A stretch of 64,000 bases of DNA from LGRD01 sp031382215 (GCA_031382215.1 JANMYQ010000273.1:1-64000), one strand, 5' to 3'; counted from the first letter of the stretch, positions 7,172-16,752 are shown. Translations and numbers: made by a program. Notes: generated by a model from the sequence alone, not told the origin.

Positions 7172-9808
7172 TCAGTGAACCGTGATGCTCGAAAACTCGC
7201 TGTCGCCCAGCTGCGAGCGCAACCCGGCTTCAGCGCCGACGGCGGTGCGTTCGTCGGCCAGCCAGGCCTCGGCCATCTCGGCCGACAGCGGCCGCGCCAG
7301 CAGGTAACCCTGCCCGAAGCCGCAGCCCAGTTCACGCAGCTTGGACAGTTGCGCCGGCGACTCGATGCCCTCGGCAATCACCGCACGACCGAGCGAATGG
7401 CCGAGCGTGACGATGGCCTTCACCACCTCCGAGTTGCGCGTGCCGTCTTGCAAGCGCTGCACGAACGAACGGTCGATTTTCAGGCTCGTGATCGGCAGGG
7501 TGGACAGGTAGGACAGCGATGAGTAGCCGGTGCCGAAGTCGTCCACGCTCAGGCCGACGCCGAGTTCGCGCAGTTGCGTCATCGTCTCCAGCGCGCTGTC
7601 CAGCCGCTTCATCAGCATGCTCTCGGTGATCTCCAAGGTCAGCTGCCAGGGCTCCAGGCCGTTGGTCAGCAGCGCCCGCGTCACGTGCGACACCAGCGCC
7701 AGGCGGCACAGGTCGGTGCCCGACACGTTGACCTGCATGCGCAGCTTGACGCCGTGCCCGTCGATGTTCTGCCACGCCTTCAGTTGGCGACAGGCGCGCG
7801 TCAGCACCAGTTCGGTCACGGTGCCGATCAGGCCCGACTCCTCGGCAATCGGGATGAACACGTCGGGCCCGACCAGGCCGCGCTCGGGGTGGTTCCAGCG
7901 CAGCAGCGCCTCGAAACTGTTGATCTTGCCGCTGCCCAGGTCGTAGATCGGCTGGTAGGCCAGGAACAGCTCGTCGCTTTCGATCGCACGGCGCAGGTCG
8001 CGCTCCAGGTGCAGCTGGTCGGCAATGTGGGCGCGCAGGCTGGCGTCGAACACCGCATAACGCGCGCGCCCGCCGGCCTTGGCGCGGTACAACGCGAAGT
8101 CGCCGTCTCGCAGCACGTCGCCCGGGGTGTCGTAGCCGATGCTGCTGAAGGTGATGCCGATGCTGGCGCTGCTGTTGACCTCGGTGCCACCCACCAGGTA
8201 GGGCTTGCGCAGCGCCACCTGGAGCCGCTCGGCCATCGCCACCGCGAGATGCTCGCCTTCCAGGTCTTCGATCAGGATCGCGAATTCGTCACCGCCGAGC
8301 CGGCCGACGGTGTCGCCCGGGCGCACCTGCGTCTGGATGCGCTGCGCCACCGTGACCAGAAACTCGTCGCCCACACCGTGGCCGAGCGTGTCGTTGATGA
8401 GTTTGAAGCGGTCGAAGTCGAGGTACATCAGCGCAAAGTTGCGCCGCCGGTCCTTGTTGCAGCGCTCCACCGCCAGCGCCAGGCTGTGGCCGAAGCGCAC
8501 CCGGTTGGCCAGCGAGGTCAGGCTGTCGTGGTAGGCCATGTGGTGCAGGCGCGCTTCGGCGTCGCGCCGTGCGGTGATGTCCTGCGCCTGCAGGATCAGG
8601 CAGGGCGCGCCCGAGGTGCGCCCCGAGAAGTAGCCGCAGTGCAGCGAGATCCACACCTCGTGCCCCAGCGCGTGGCGGCAGCGCAGTTCGACCGTGGCCG
8701 TCTCGATCTGCTGGCCCACCACGCGGCCCAGTTGTTCGCCCAGGGTGTCCACGTCGGCCACGTCGAGGAAGGTGTTGAATTCACGCCCGACCACGTGGTC
8801 CTCGGCATGCCCGAGCAGGGTGCACAGAGCGGCGTTGACCTGCAGCACCTGCCCTTCGGCGGACACCAGCGCCATGCCGATGGCGGCGTGCGAAAACGCG
8901 CTGTGAAAACGGCGTTCGCTGTCCTGCAGCTCCATCACGTGTTTGGCCGATTGCGCTGCTTCGCGTTCGGCCGCTTCGACCCGCACGCGCGCCGCCGTGT
9001 TGTCGGTTTCACGCTGCCGGAAATGGTAGTGCAGCATGGTCAGCAGCATGCCGATGATGGGCACCGCCGCCGCCACCACGGCAATGCCGAATTGCTGCGA
9101 TGTCAGGAACAGCAGCGCCGCCACCAGCGCACTGGCGGCATAGGTGATGCCGACCCAGCCGAAGTTTCCGAAGAAGTCTGTCAGGCGCAGCGGCTCGTTG
9201 CGCTTGAGATGAATGACCAGGGTGACCAGCAAGGTGTTGAGCAGGAAATACGCAATCGCGAAGCCCATCGCCGAAAGCAGCATCACCGCCTCGTTGAAGG
9301 CACCCACCGCGCGCAGGCCGTTGAACACCGCGTGCAGCACCCAGCCGACGACCGACATCGAAATGGCGGCCATGGCCGGGCTGGCCAGCCGGCTGGTCCA
9401 GCGTTTGGAGGTGCGTGCCGAGCCGACAAAGGCTTCGCCTGCGGCGGCCAATGCAGCGGCCGCGGGGCCGTGCATCAGCAACAGCAGGAAGATGAAGATC
9501 TCGCCCGCCGCGAAAGAATTCTTCGAGCCCGGCACGCGCACCGGGTACAAGCCCGCCAGCATCGCCACCACGCAACCGACCAAGACCTGCAGCAGCCCTT
9601 CCCTGGGCAGCCCGGCGACGGTGAAGCCCGCGCCGACCAGCGCCGCGGCGCCCACCACAACCATCGTCCACCAGTACAACGCGGCCTTGCGGTTGTAGTC
9701 GGGCATCAGCGCGGCATGCAGGCGCTCCCACCAGGGGACGGGGACGGCGCCGGCACTGCCTGCGGCATCTGCATCTGCATTCGCGACTTTGACGGGTGTG
9801 ACGTTCAT
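7172..9808 (-). CDS. Membrane PAS-GGDEF-EAL protein (c-di-GMP turnover)
   Basis: An 878-residue regulator. The N-terminal 240 residues carry about six to eight hydrophobic helices (a MASE-like sensor module). A PAS domain follows at about 275-400, GGDEF at about 430-590 with intact RLGGDEF, and EAL at about 610-860. The EAL active site looks complete: EALLRW, the Asn of NVSG, ITES, DDFGTGYSS, LKIDRSF and AEGIE. GGDEF domains make cyclic di-GMP and EAL domains degrade it; both motifs are intact here, so the net activity cannot be called. The start ATG at 9808 begins MNVTPVKV. A longer in-frame start at 9880 is possible but adds an Arg/Ser-rich stretch. It lies downstream of the subtilase gene on the same strand. 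Confidence 0.93.
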   Translation of the reverse strand: MNVTPVKVANADADAAGSAGAVPVPWWERLHAALMPDYNRKAALYWWTMVVVGAAALVGAGFTVAGLPREGLLQVLVGCVVAMLAGLYPVRVPGSKNSFAAGEIFIFLLLLMHGPAAAALAAAGEAFVGSARTSKRWTSRLASPAMAAISMSVVGWVLHAVFNGLRAVGAFNEAVMLLSAMGFAIAYFLLNTLLVTLVIHLKRNEPLRLTDFFGNFGWVGITYAASALVAALLFLTSQQFGIAVVAAAVPIIGMLLTMLHYHFRQRETDNTAARVRVEAAEREAAQSAKHVMELQDSERRFHSAFSHAAIGMALVSAEGQVLQVNAALCTLLGHAEDHVVGREFNTFLDVADVDTLGEQLGRVVGQQIETATVELRCRHALGHEVWISLHCGYFSGRTSGAPCLILQAQDITARRDAEARLHHMAYHDSLTSLANRVRFGHSLALAVERCNKDRRRNFALMYLDFDRFKLINDTLGHGVGDEFLVTVAQRIQTQVRPGDTVGRLGGDEFAILIEDLEGEHLAVAMAERLQVALRKPYLVGGTEVNSSASIGITFSSIGYDTPGDVLRDGDFALYRAKAGGRARYAVFDASLRAHIADQLHLERDLRRAIESDELFLAYQPIYDLGSGKINSFEALLRWNHPERGLVGPDVFIPIAEESGLIGTVTELVLTRACRQLKAWQNIDGHGVKLRMQVNVSGTDLCRLALVSHVTRALLTNGLEPWQLTLEITESMLMKRLDSALETMTQLRELGVGLSVDDFGTGYSSLSYLSTLPITSLKIDRSFVQRLQDGTRNSEVVKAIVTLGHSLGRAVIAEGIESPAQLSKLRELGCGFGQGYLLARPLSAEMAEAWLADERTAVGAEAGLRSQLGDSEFSSITVH

Positions 9809-9920
9809 TGGCTCGGTGGAATCCGTGTGGCTTGCAGCCCGCGAGCGGGCCCACCCGGCACCCGCGCTGGGTCGATTCACTCCATATCGGTTGATCCACC
9901 CGCGAACTGAAGGGCCACGA

Positions 9921-12167
9921 TCACTTCTCGCCGAACACCAGACCCTCGCTCAACACCAGGCCCTCGCTGAGCACCAGGCCTTCGCTCAAGACCAGCCCTT
10001 CGCTGAGCACCAGGCCCTCGCTCAGAACCAGCCCTTCGCTGAGCACCAGGCCCTCGCTCAAAACCAGCCCTTCGCTGAGCACCAGGCCGCTGCCCAGCAC
10101 GAGACCGCTGCCGCTGGCCAGCCAACTCGCCAAGGTGGCAGTCGGAATGAAGGCACCTGTCTTGCCGGTGAACGACGAGGCGCCGGCCATCGTGTTGGCG
10201 CTGACCACACCGGCGGTCAGCAGCGTCTGGTTAGGGGCTGCCGTGTCGCTGAACGACTTGACGAAGGTATTGGCAGGAATGCCCGTGCCCGACCAGTAAG
10301 CCGGCACGCGCTTGCGCACGACGCCGCTGGCCCAAGTCAGGCGCGGGTCCCAGATCGGCTGGTACTTGGTGAACAGTGCCGAGCCGCTGACCACGTGCGA
10401 GCCGCCGGCAAACACCACACGCGACCAGTTGAAGGTCACGCCGTTGACGCTGGAGGTGGCGGCCGGCATGCTCTTGCCACTGGCCAGCAGCGTGCCGCCG
10501 GAGGCGATCGTGCCGGCGTTGACTGCGCTGGTCAGGTCGGTGCGCAGCACCTTGGCCAGCTTGACGGCTCCATCGATGTTCAGCAAACCCGCCCCCTGCT
10601 GCAGCAGGTTCGCTCCCGGCATCGGCTGCGCGCTGTACTGCAGGATCGCCTTGACCAGCGGCGGCGTCAGCCCGGGGTTGGCCTGCAGCATCAGCGCCAC
10701 GGTACCCGCCACCGCGGGAGCGGCGATCGACGTGCCGCTCATGATCATCTGGGTTTCGCCGTACACCTGGGTGATGCCCAGCGGCGCCACCAGGTTGTTG
10801 TAGAAGGTTCCGGCCAGCGTGTTCCAGACCGGCGTGCCGCTCTCCGCCTTGGTGGCCGCGGCACCGACGACGTTGTTGCCGGGCGCCACCAGGTCGGGCG
10901 TGTGCAGGTTGTCGACCCGGCGCACGCCGGTCGAATCGATATACGAGCCGCGCGTCGGGCCGCGCGAGCTGAACAGGTTCACGCTGTCGTCGGCGCGGGC
11001 CACGGTGCCCTTGAAGTTGACGGCGCCGACGGTGATGACCGAGGGGTCGTTGCCTGGCGAGCTGACGCGGCCATAGACCTCGCGGTTCAGCAGGTCCTTG
11101 CCGAAGTTGCCGGCCGCCACCACCACGGTGATGCCAGCGGCAGTGGCGCTGCGCACTGCCACGCACAGCGGGTCGGTCAACCACGACTCGGTCGAGTCGG
11201 TCGCCAGGCTCAGGTTCAGCACGCGGATGTTGTATTCCTTGGCGTGGTAGATGGCCCACTGGATGCCTTCGAGGGCATCGCTGACGGTGCCCATGCCCAG
11301 ACCGTTGAGCACGCGCACGTCGTAGACATTGGCGTTGGGCGCCACGCCGGTCGTGTCGGGCGTGCCGCTGCCATAGAACTTGGCGCGGCCGGCCGCGACC
11401 GAGGCCACGTGGGTGCCGTGGCCATAAGGGTCCTGGGTCAGCGAGGTGTCGGCGGCGATGGCACTTTCATAGGTGGCCAGCGCGGCGCTGCCCGGCGTGA
11501 GCGAGTTGCCGCCGGCGCCGTTGACCCAGTTGGCCACGCTGTTGTTGAGCATGTTCACGTTGCGCTTGAGGCGGTAACCGGCGTTTGCGTCGGCAAACGC
11601 CCAGTGTTCGCGCATCACGCCCGAGTCGAGCACGGCAATGCCGATGCCGGTGCCGTCCAGGCCTGCGTAGCTCGTCTTGGTGCTGCTCGTGCGCACATTG
11701 CTGGTCAACGCGCCGGTGATGGATTCGAGCGTGCTGGCGGTGCGCTGCGTATCGCGGTTCGGCGACACGCTGACCACGTCGTCGCGCTCCGACAACGCCT
11801 GCACCTGGCTGGCCTTGATCTGCACCGTGATGGCATGCACTGCCGGGTGAACCGCGTGTACGGTGCCGCCGATGCGCTGCACGTGGGCGCGCAGTTCGGT
11901 CATCTCCGGGTCGGGCGAATCGCTGACGATGATGGCCTGGATATGGCGTACCCCGTTCACGTCGCGTGCCCAGCGAGCCCGGGGCTTGCGGTGTTCGACC
12001 ATCTCGTCGCCCAGGTCGCGAGCAACCTTGTGGTGCCGGTCGCCGCCGAAGGGCCGCGCCTGCGCCGGTTGCAGGCCGAGCCCGGCGAGGCACAGTGTCA
12101 GCACAGCGGCCAGCACAGCACGCCATCGGCGCTCGATCAAAACGATGAAGGGGGTCAGAAGATTCAT
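9921..12167 (-). CDS. Secreted S8 (subtilisin-like) serine peptidase with hexapeptide-repeat tail
   Basis: A 748-residue protein with a signal peptide of about 37 residues (ending QPAQA) and an inhibitor-I9-like propeptide at about 75-140. The catalytic domain has the full triad: Asp181 in AVLDSG, His250 in GHGTHVAS and Ser480 in SGTSIAAP. The oxyanion Asn is in AAGNFG. The last 60 residues are a run of about ten near-perfect hexapeptides (GLVLSE, with two GLVLGS units at the start), ending in GEK. Similar short beta-strand-like repeats occur at the C-terminus of other bacterial subtilases, where they may help export or surface display; that role is inference. No other known domain follows. 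Confidence 0.92.
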   Translation of the reverse strand: MNLLTPFIVLIERRWRAVLAAVLTLCLAGLGLQPAQARPFGGDRHHKVARDLGDEMVEHRKPRARWARDVNGVRHIQAIIVSDSPDPEMTELRAHVQRIGGTVHAVHPAVHAITVQIKASQVQALSERDDVVSVSPNRDTQRTASTLESITGALTSNVRTSSTKTSYAGLDGTGIGIAVLDSGVMREHWAFADANAGYRLKRNVNMLNNSVANWVNGAGGNSLTPGSAALATYESAIAADTSLTQDPYGHGTHVASVAAGRAKFYGSGTPDTTGVAPNANVYDVRVLNGLGMGTVSDALEGIQWAIYHAKEYNIRVLNLSLATDSTESWLTDPLCVAVRSATAAGITVVVAAGNFGKDLLNREVYGRVSSPGNDPSVITVGAVNFKGTVARADDSVNLFSSRGPTRGSYIDSTGVRRVDNLHTPDLVAPGNNVVGAAATKAESGTPVWNTLAGTFYNNLVAPLGITQVYGETQMIMSGTSIAAPAVAGTVALMLQANPGLTPPLVKAILQYSAQPMPGANLLQQGAGLLNIDGAVKLAKVLRTDLTSAVNAGTIASGGTLLASGKSMPAATSSVNGVTFNWSRVVFAGGSHVVSGSALFTKYQPIWDPRLTWASGVVRKRVPAYWSGTGIPANTFVKSFSDTAAPNQTLLTAGVVSANTMAGASSFTGKTGAFIPTATLASWLASGSGLVLGSGLVLSEGLVLSEGLVLSEGLVLSEGLVLSEGLVLSEGLVLSEGLVLSEGLVFGEK
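9937..10110. repeat. 18-bp coding tandem repeat array in the subtilase gene
   Basis: About ten direct 18-bp units encode the GLVLSE hexapeptide. The units alternate slightly, giving a 36-bp higher-order period (one unit with GGGC, the next with GGGCT in the reverse strand). The array stays in frame, so changes in copy number would alter tail length without disrupting the gene. Confidence 0.85.
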
Positions 12168-12416
12168 CAGGGAAGGCTCCGTGAGCAGGTTCTTGTCAAC
12201 ACGCGAACGAGGGTGTTGCGCGGTGACGGGAGCATCTCAGTTACCCCCTGAATCAGGTGTAAATGAAGGTCGGAAAAGTGACCGATTCGACGTGCTTATT
12301 TCGCGATCAAAGCGCTCCATTTTTCCGCTCGGCAAGTGGCGAAAAAACTTGAGGAACATTTTCGTGAACGATTGTTGGCATCATCGCGAACTGTTTTTCG
12401 CACCGAACGGGACCCC

Positions 12417-13175
12417 ATGAGCACATCACTTTTCATCCTCACCGGCGCATCGCGCGGCCTCGGCGCAGCGATGGCCGAACAACTGCTCGCGCCTGATCAC
12501 CGGCTGCTGTGCCTGTCGCGCCAGACCAGCGACACGCTGGCCGCCAAGGCCGCCGCCGTGGGCGCGGGCCTGGAGCAGTGGCCGATCGACCTGGCGCAAC
12601 CCGAGGCAGCCTCGGCGCGCCTGCAGGCGTGGCTGCAGGGTCTGGAGGCGGCGCGCTTTGACGCCGCCACGCTGATCAACAACGCCGGCGTGATCACGCG
12701 TGTGGGGCCGGTGGACGAGTGCAGCGATGCCGATCTGTCGGCCGCACTGCGCGTGAGCCTCGAAGCGCCGATGCTGCTGAGCGCTGCCTTCCTGCGCGCC
12801 ACGCGTGGCTGGAGCGCGCAGCGCCGCGTGCTCAACATTTCATCCGGTCTGGGGCGCCGCGCAATGGCGGGCAGCGCCGGCTACTGTGCGGCCAAGGCCG
12901 GCATGGACCACTTTTCGCGCGCGCTCGCGCTGGACGAAGCGGCGCGGCCGAACGGCGCGCGCGTCGTGTCGCTCGCGCCCGGCGTGATCGACACCGACAT
13001 GCAAGTGCAACTGCGCGCGGCCGAGCCGGCCGGCTTTCCCGAACAGGGCAACTTCATCAAGCTGAAGGAAGGTGGCCAGCTGACACCACCGCACGACGCC
13101 GCGGCGCGCGTGCTGGCCTGGTTGAAGCGGGCCGACTTCGGCGCCAACCCGGTGGCCGATGTGCGTGACGCTTGA
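12417..13175 (+). CDS. SDR-family NAD(P)-dependent oxidoreductase
   Basis: A classical short-chain dehydrogenase of 252 residues. The cofactor motif TGASRGLG is at residues 9-16, NNAG near residue 85, a catalytic Ser in the NISSGLG segment, and the Tyr-x3-Lys motif in YCAAK. A final LAPGVIDTDMQ segment matches the family. The nearest subfamily appears to be the benzil reductase/sepiapterin reductase-like group, but the substrate cannot be read from the sequence. The ATG at 12417 starts MSTSLFILTGAS; longer in-frame starts lie in the AT-richer upstream region. It is divergent from the subtilase gene. Confidence 0.86.
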   Translation: MSTSLFILTGASRGLGAAMAEQLLAPDHRLLCLSRQTSDTLAAKAAAVGAGLEQWPIDLAQPEAASARLQAWLQGLEAARFDAATLINNAGVITRVGPVDECSDADLSAALRVSLEAPMLLSAAFLRATRGWSAQRRVLNISSGLGRRAMAGSAGYCAAKAGMDHFSRALALDEAARPNGARVVSLAPGVIDTDMQVQLRAAEPAGFPEQGNFIKLKEGGQLTPPHDAAARVLAWLKRADFGANPVADVRDA

Positions 13176-13220
13176 AGGAGTGCGGTGTGAGGGGTGCGGT
13201 GTGCGTTGCGAGGCCCGCGG

Positions 13221-13466
13221 TCAGACCGGGTTGCGCATCGGAGCCGCCACCAGTCGCGTCGCATCGCTGCGGCGTGCGTTGACCTCGACGATCGGCAGTT
13301 GAACCACGCCGGCCGCCGGCACGCGCTGGGCGGTCAGGTGGACCGGCTCGAGTTGCACGATTTGCATCACCGTCGGGCCTTCGTGGAGCAGGAACACCGT
13401 GGCCAGCGCGGCAATCGTCAAGGTCAGCAGGGTCAGCGCGGTAAGAGGGCGGGCGGTGGTGGTCAT
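13221..13466 (-). CDS. Small single-span membrane protein, function unknown
   Basis: An 81-residue ORF with one hydrophobic helix at residues 8-27 and a polar C-terminus containing two Val/Arg-rich stretches. The start ATG has a well-placed AAGGAGAA Shine-Dalgarno. It lies convergent to the SDR gene and divergent from the S9 peptidase. I recognise no domain; small inner-membrane or secreted proteins of this kind are common in the order. Confidence 0.6.
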   Translation of the reverse strand: MTTTARPLTALTLLTLTIAALATVFLLHEGPTVMQIVQLEPVHLTAQRVPAAGVVQLPIVEVNARRSDATRLVAAPMRNPV

Positions 13467-13644
13467 GATGTTCTCCTTGGGGTATCGACGGGTGGTGTGG
13501 GTTCGTCGATGAAGGCAGTATCGACAGCCGCCTTAAGGGTCGCCAGCGCCTTGCGACGAACTGCGGTGAACGGGGTCTGAACTGCGCTGTGGCCCGACCG
13601 GCACGGGCCCTGCGCGGCATTGAATGTCAACCGAGACGAACACG

Positions 13645-15699
13645 ATGAAGCGATTTGCCGCCGCTCTTGCCTTGCCAATGCTGCTTGCGCTGCTCGCCGC
13701 CTGCGGCAGCCGGCCACAAGGCACACCGGTTCCGGCCGCGCCCGCCAGCGCGGCGGCAACCACAACCACGAGCGCACCGACCGAAACGCTGGCCCCGAAT
13801 GCCAACCTGGTGGTGCAAGGCATTCCGCCGATCCCGCTGAGCCTGGTGCGCCAGGCAGAGAAGTACACCGACTTTCGCGGCCACAGCTTCGTCGATTGGC
13901 ACCCGATCAAACGCGAGATGCTGGTATCGCACCGCGCCGCCGGCGCCAGTACGGCGCAGTTGTTCCGCGTGCCCGCCCCGCTGGCCGCGCCCGAGCCGCT
14001 GACCGACTTTGCCGACCCGGTGCGCAACGCCAGCTACGAACCGCGCCGTGGCGACTACCTGGTGTTCGAGCGCAACAGCGGCGGCAACGAGGCCGACCAG
14101 CTCTACCGCATGGACCTGCCGTCGAAGAAGGTCAGCCTGCTGACCGACCCCGACCAGCGCCATGAATTCCAGGGCTGGCTGCACCGCAGCAGCCAGTTGC
14201 TGGTGATGTCGGTGCCGCTCGACAAGACCGCCGCCGGCGGCACGCGCGCCACCATCTCGCAGACCTTGAAGCTGCTTGACCCGCGCCAGCCGAAGCTCGC
14301 CCGCACGGTGGCCGTTCTGCCCGGCGGCGGTTGGTTTGCCGGCGGTGTGTCGTGGGACGACACGCAGGTGGCGCTGACGCGTTACCTCTCGGCCGGCGAG
14401 TCGCAACTGTGGCTGCTAAACCTGGCCACCGGCAAGAACCGCCAGTTGTTGCCGGCCCCGGGCAGCAACTCGCGCTCAACCCATTTCGCCGGTGAATTCA
14501 AATCCGATGGCTCGGGCCTGTACGTCTACAGCGACCGCGACGGCGAGTTTCGCGAGCTGATGCTGTACCGCTTTTCGACCGGGCTGCTGACGCCGCTGAC
14601 GCGCCAGATCCCGTGGGACATCAGCGGTGGCACCGTGACCGACGACGGCCACCTGTACGCAGCGCAGGCCAACGTCGACGGGCGCGACGAGTTGCGCGTG
14701 TTCGACGCGCGCAGCTTCAAGGAACTGCCACTGCCGCGCCTGCCGGCCGGCAGCGTGACCGGTTCGCGCTTTCATCGCAAGCTGGCCGACCTGGCGTTTT
14801 CAGTCAACGGCGCACAGGGGCCGAACCAGATCTACTCGCTCGACCCGAGCAGCGGCAGGCTGGCGCAGTGGACCGAAGCGCTCGCCCCGCCCGGCGTGGA
14901 CACTCGATCCTTCACCGAGCCGCAGATCGTGCGCTGGAACAGCTTCGACGGGCGCGCCATCTCGGGCCTGCTGAACCTGCCGCCGGAGCGCTTTGCCGGC
15001 AAGCGGCCGGTGCTGATCCAGATTCACGGCGGGCCTGAAGGGCAGGCCAAGTTAGGCTTCATGGGGCGCTACAACTATTTCCTGAGTGAACTCGGCATGG
15101 CGGTGATCGAGCCCAACGTGCGCGGCTCGTCGGGTTACGGGAAGACCTTTCTGACCCTGGACAACGGGCGCAAGCGTGAAGACTCGGTCAAAGACATCGG
15201 CGCGCTGCTCGACTGGATCGGCACGCAGCCGCGCCTCGATGCTTCGCGCGTGGTCGTCAGCGGTGGCAGTTACGGCGGCTACATGAGCCTGGCGGTGGCC
15301 ACGAACTACCCCGACCGCATCGCCGGCGCGATCGACGTGGTGGGCATCTCCAGCTTCGTGACCTTCCTGCAGAACACCGAAAGTTACCGGCGCGACCTGC
15401 GCCGGGTGGAATATGGCGACGAACGCGACCCGGCGATGCGCGCATTCCTCGACGGCATCTCGCCGCTCAACAACGCCGCAAAGATCAGCAAGCCGCTGTT
15501 CGTCGTGCAGGGCAAGAACGACCCCCGCGTGCCCTACACCGAGGCCGAGCAGATCGTCGCCAAACTGCGCGAGCAGCGCACTCCGGTCTGGTACCTGCGC
15601 GCCGAGAACGAGGGCCACGGCTTCGTGCGCAAAGAGAACGCCGACTTCCAGTTCTACGCCACCGTGCGGTTCCTGCAGGCCACGGTGCTGAAGCCTTGA
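13645..15699 (+). CDS. S9-family (prolyl oligopeptidase/DPP-like) peptidase, lipoprotein
   Basis: A large alpha/beta-hydrolase peptidase of 684 residues. The N-terminus is a lipoprotein signal with lipobox LLAAC. A beta-propeller region of WD40/TolB-type repeats runs through about residue 400. The C-terminal hydrolase carries the nucleophile Ser in GGSYGGYMS, the acid in GKNDPRVP and the His in NEGHGF. Enzymes of this group remove peptides from oligopeptide substrates in the periplasm. An ATG at 13624 would add seven residues; I prefer 13645 because MKRF then begins a normal signal peptide. Confidence 0.9.
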   Translation: MKRFAAALALPMLLALLAACGSRPQGTPVPAAPASAAATTTTSAPTETLAPNANLVVQGIPPIPLSLVRQAEKYTDFRGHSFVDWHPIKREMLVSHRAAGASTAQLFRVPAPLAAPEPLTDFADPVRNASYEPRRGDYLVFERNSGGNEADQLYRMDLPSKKVSLLTDPDQRHEFQGWLHRSSQLLVMSVPLDKTAAGGTRATISQTLKLLDPRQPKLARTVAVLPGGGWFAGGVSWDDTQVALTRYLSAGESQLWLLNLATGKNRQLLPAPGSNSRSTHFAGEFKSDGSGLYVYSDRDGEFRELMLYRFSTGLLTPLTRQIPWDISGGTVTDDGHLYAAQANVDGRDELRVFDARSFKELPLPRLPAGSVTGSRFHRKLADLAFSVNGAQGPNQIYSLDPSSGRLAQWTEALAPPGVDTRSFTEPQIVRWNSFDGRAISGLLNLPPERFAGKRPVLIQIHGGPEGQAKLGFMGRYNYFLSELGMAVIEPNVRGSSGYGKTFLTLDNGRKREDSVKDIGALLDWIGTQPRLDASRVVVSGGSYGGYMSLAVATNYPDRIAGAIDVVGISSFVTFLQNTESYRRDLRRVEYGDERDPAMRAFLDGISPLNNAAKISKPLFVVQGKNDPRVPYTEAEQIVAKLREQRTPVWYLRAENEGHGFVRKENADFQFYATVRFLQATVLKP

Positions 15700-15720
15700 G
15701 GGAGCCGCGCTGCACGCGCT

Positions 15721-16473
15721 TCAGGGCGGTGGGGGCGGTGGGGGCGTTGGGCCCTGAAAGCCGCCGGCGCGGAAGGTCAGCACCAGGGTGTCGCGGTGGC
15801 CGCCGCCTTCCAGCGGCTGGATCGGTGTGCTCTCGTGCACCACGCGCGCATCGTCGAGCATCAGCAGGGTCCAGGGTTCGGTCAGGGTGAAGCGCAGGCC
15901 GTGCGGGCCGGCCGCTTCGAACACGCGCGTCTCGCCGCCCTTCACGCCCTCGCGCGCGACCAGCAGCACGGCCACGAAGTCCACCCCGTCGCGGTGCGCG
16001 CCCTCCGGCGTGGGACGGCCGATGCCGTCGGTGGTGTCGATGCGGAACTGGTGCGCCTCGACGAACCAGGGCCGCACACCGCGCACTTCCGAGCACAGCG
16101 CACTCAAGGCCCGCATCAGTTGCAGCCATGCCGTGGCGTTGGCCACCGCCGGCGCGACCGGCTCGAACCAGCGCTCCAGCCCGCCGTGCAGCGCGTTGTA
16201 TTCGAGCGGCTGCCAATGGGCCCGGTGCGGCGCCGGCTGCACATGCTCGCCGTCAACGACATAACAGGCGTGGCGGCGGCGCCGGTAGCGGCCGCCGTCG
16301 CGCAGGTAGGCGTCGGCCGGCAGATCATCCCAGGTCGGCGCCAGCGCCAGAAGGGCCGGCAGCGCCACGCCGATGCGCTCACACAGGCCGGCAGCGCTGC
16401 ATACGGCGTGGCCGGGTTCGCGCAGTGCATCGGTCAATCGGTTCGGGGCGGTCAGCGGCGGGGCAAGGGTCAT
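15721..16473 (-). CDS. 2-oxoglutarate/Fe(II)-dependent dioxygenase family protein
   Basis: A 250-residue member of the family that includes L-isoleucine 4-hydroxylase-type enzymes. The iron ligands are read as His and Asp in the EGAHRDGVD segment and the distal His in VVHEST. The 2-oxoglutarate-binding Arg is in HRDTLVLTFR. The N-terminal half resembles other members (YRRRRHACYVVD, HWQPLEYNALHGG). The ATG at 16473 gives MTLAPPLTAP; a far longer in-frame start has no family match. The C-terminus ends in a poly-proline run encoded by a G-rich tandem stretch at about 15722-15755, which may be prone to length change. The substrate is likely a free amino acid, by family inference only. Confidence 0.82.
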   Translation of the reverse strand: MTLAPPLTAPNRLTDALREPGHAVCSAAGLCERIGVALPALLALAPTWDDLPADAYLRDGGRYRRRRHACYVVDGEHVQPAPHRAHWQPLEYNALHGGLERWFEPVAPAVANATAWLQLMRALSALCSEVRGVRPWFVEAHQFRIDTTDGIGRPTPEGAHRDGVDFVAVLLVAREGVKGGETRVFEAAGPHGLRFTLTEPWTLLMLDDARVVHESTPIQPLEGGGHRDTLVLTFRAGGFQGPTPPPPPPP

Positions 16474-16591
16474 GGCCGAAGGGAAGCAGGTTGAAGGGGA
16501 GCAGTTCGAAGACGCGAGCGCAAAGCGATCATTGTGCGGCCTGCCCCGGCCGGCGTATCCTGCGGCCACCCCTTCCTTTCGGAGACGCATC

Positions 16592-16738
16592 ATGACGGTA
16601 TGCCCGATCGCCATCGCCGTGGGCTGCAAGAAGTGCCCGGCGTTTTCAGTCTGCCCGGTCAAGAGCAGCTTGGGCGACTTCAAGAAAGACGAAGCGCCGG
16701 CCGCCACCAAGAAGCCGCCGGCCGGCAAGGGCAAGTGA
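16592..16738 (+). CDS. 48-residue protein with four-cysteine motif
   Basis: A short ORF begins at an ATG preceded by GGAG (16581-16584). It encodes MTVCPIAIAVGCKKCPAFSV followed by one more Cys-Pro, then a Lys/Ala/Pro-rich tail. The cysteines fall at residues 4, 12, 15 and 21 (C-x7-C-x2-C-x5-C), a spacing suited to binding zinc or an iron-sulfur cluster. It is divergent from the dioxygenase gene and convergent with the methionine synthase gene. I know of no characterised homologue. Confidence 0.7.
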   Translation: MTVCPIAIAVGCKKCPAFSVCPVKSSLGDFKKDEAPAATKKPPAGKGK

Positions 16739-16752
16739 GCCGGGCGCCGGAG

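Noticed and set aside
9937..10110. Regular 18-bp repeats that could suggest a CRISPR array
   Set aside because: There are no spacers, the repeats are in frame with the subtilase, and no cas genes are near.
9789..12251. A very long plus-strand open frame opposite the subtilase and GGDEF genes
   Set aside because: It mirrors real genes in very GC-rich DNA, where antisense frames stay open by chance. The protein has no recognisable domain and is rich in His, Arg and Gln.
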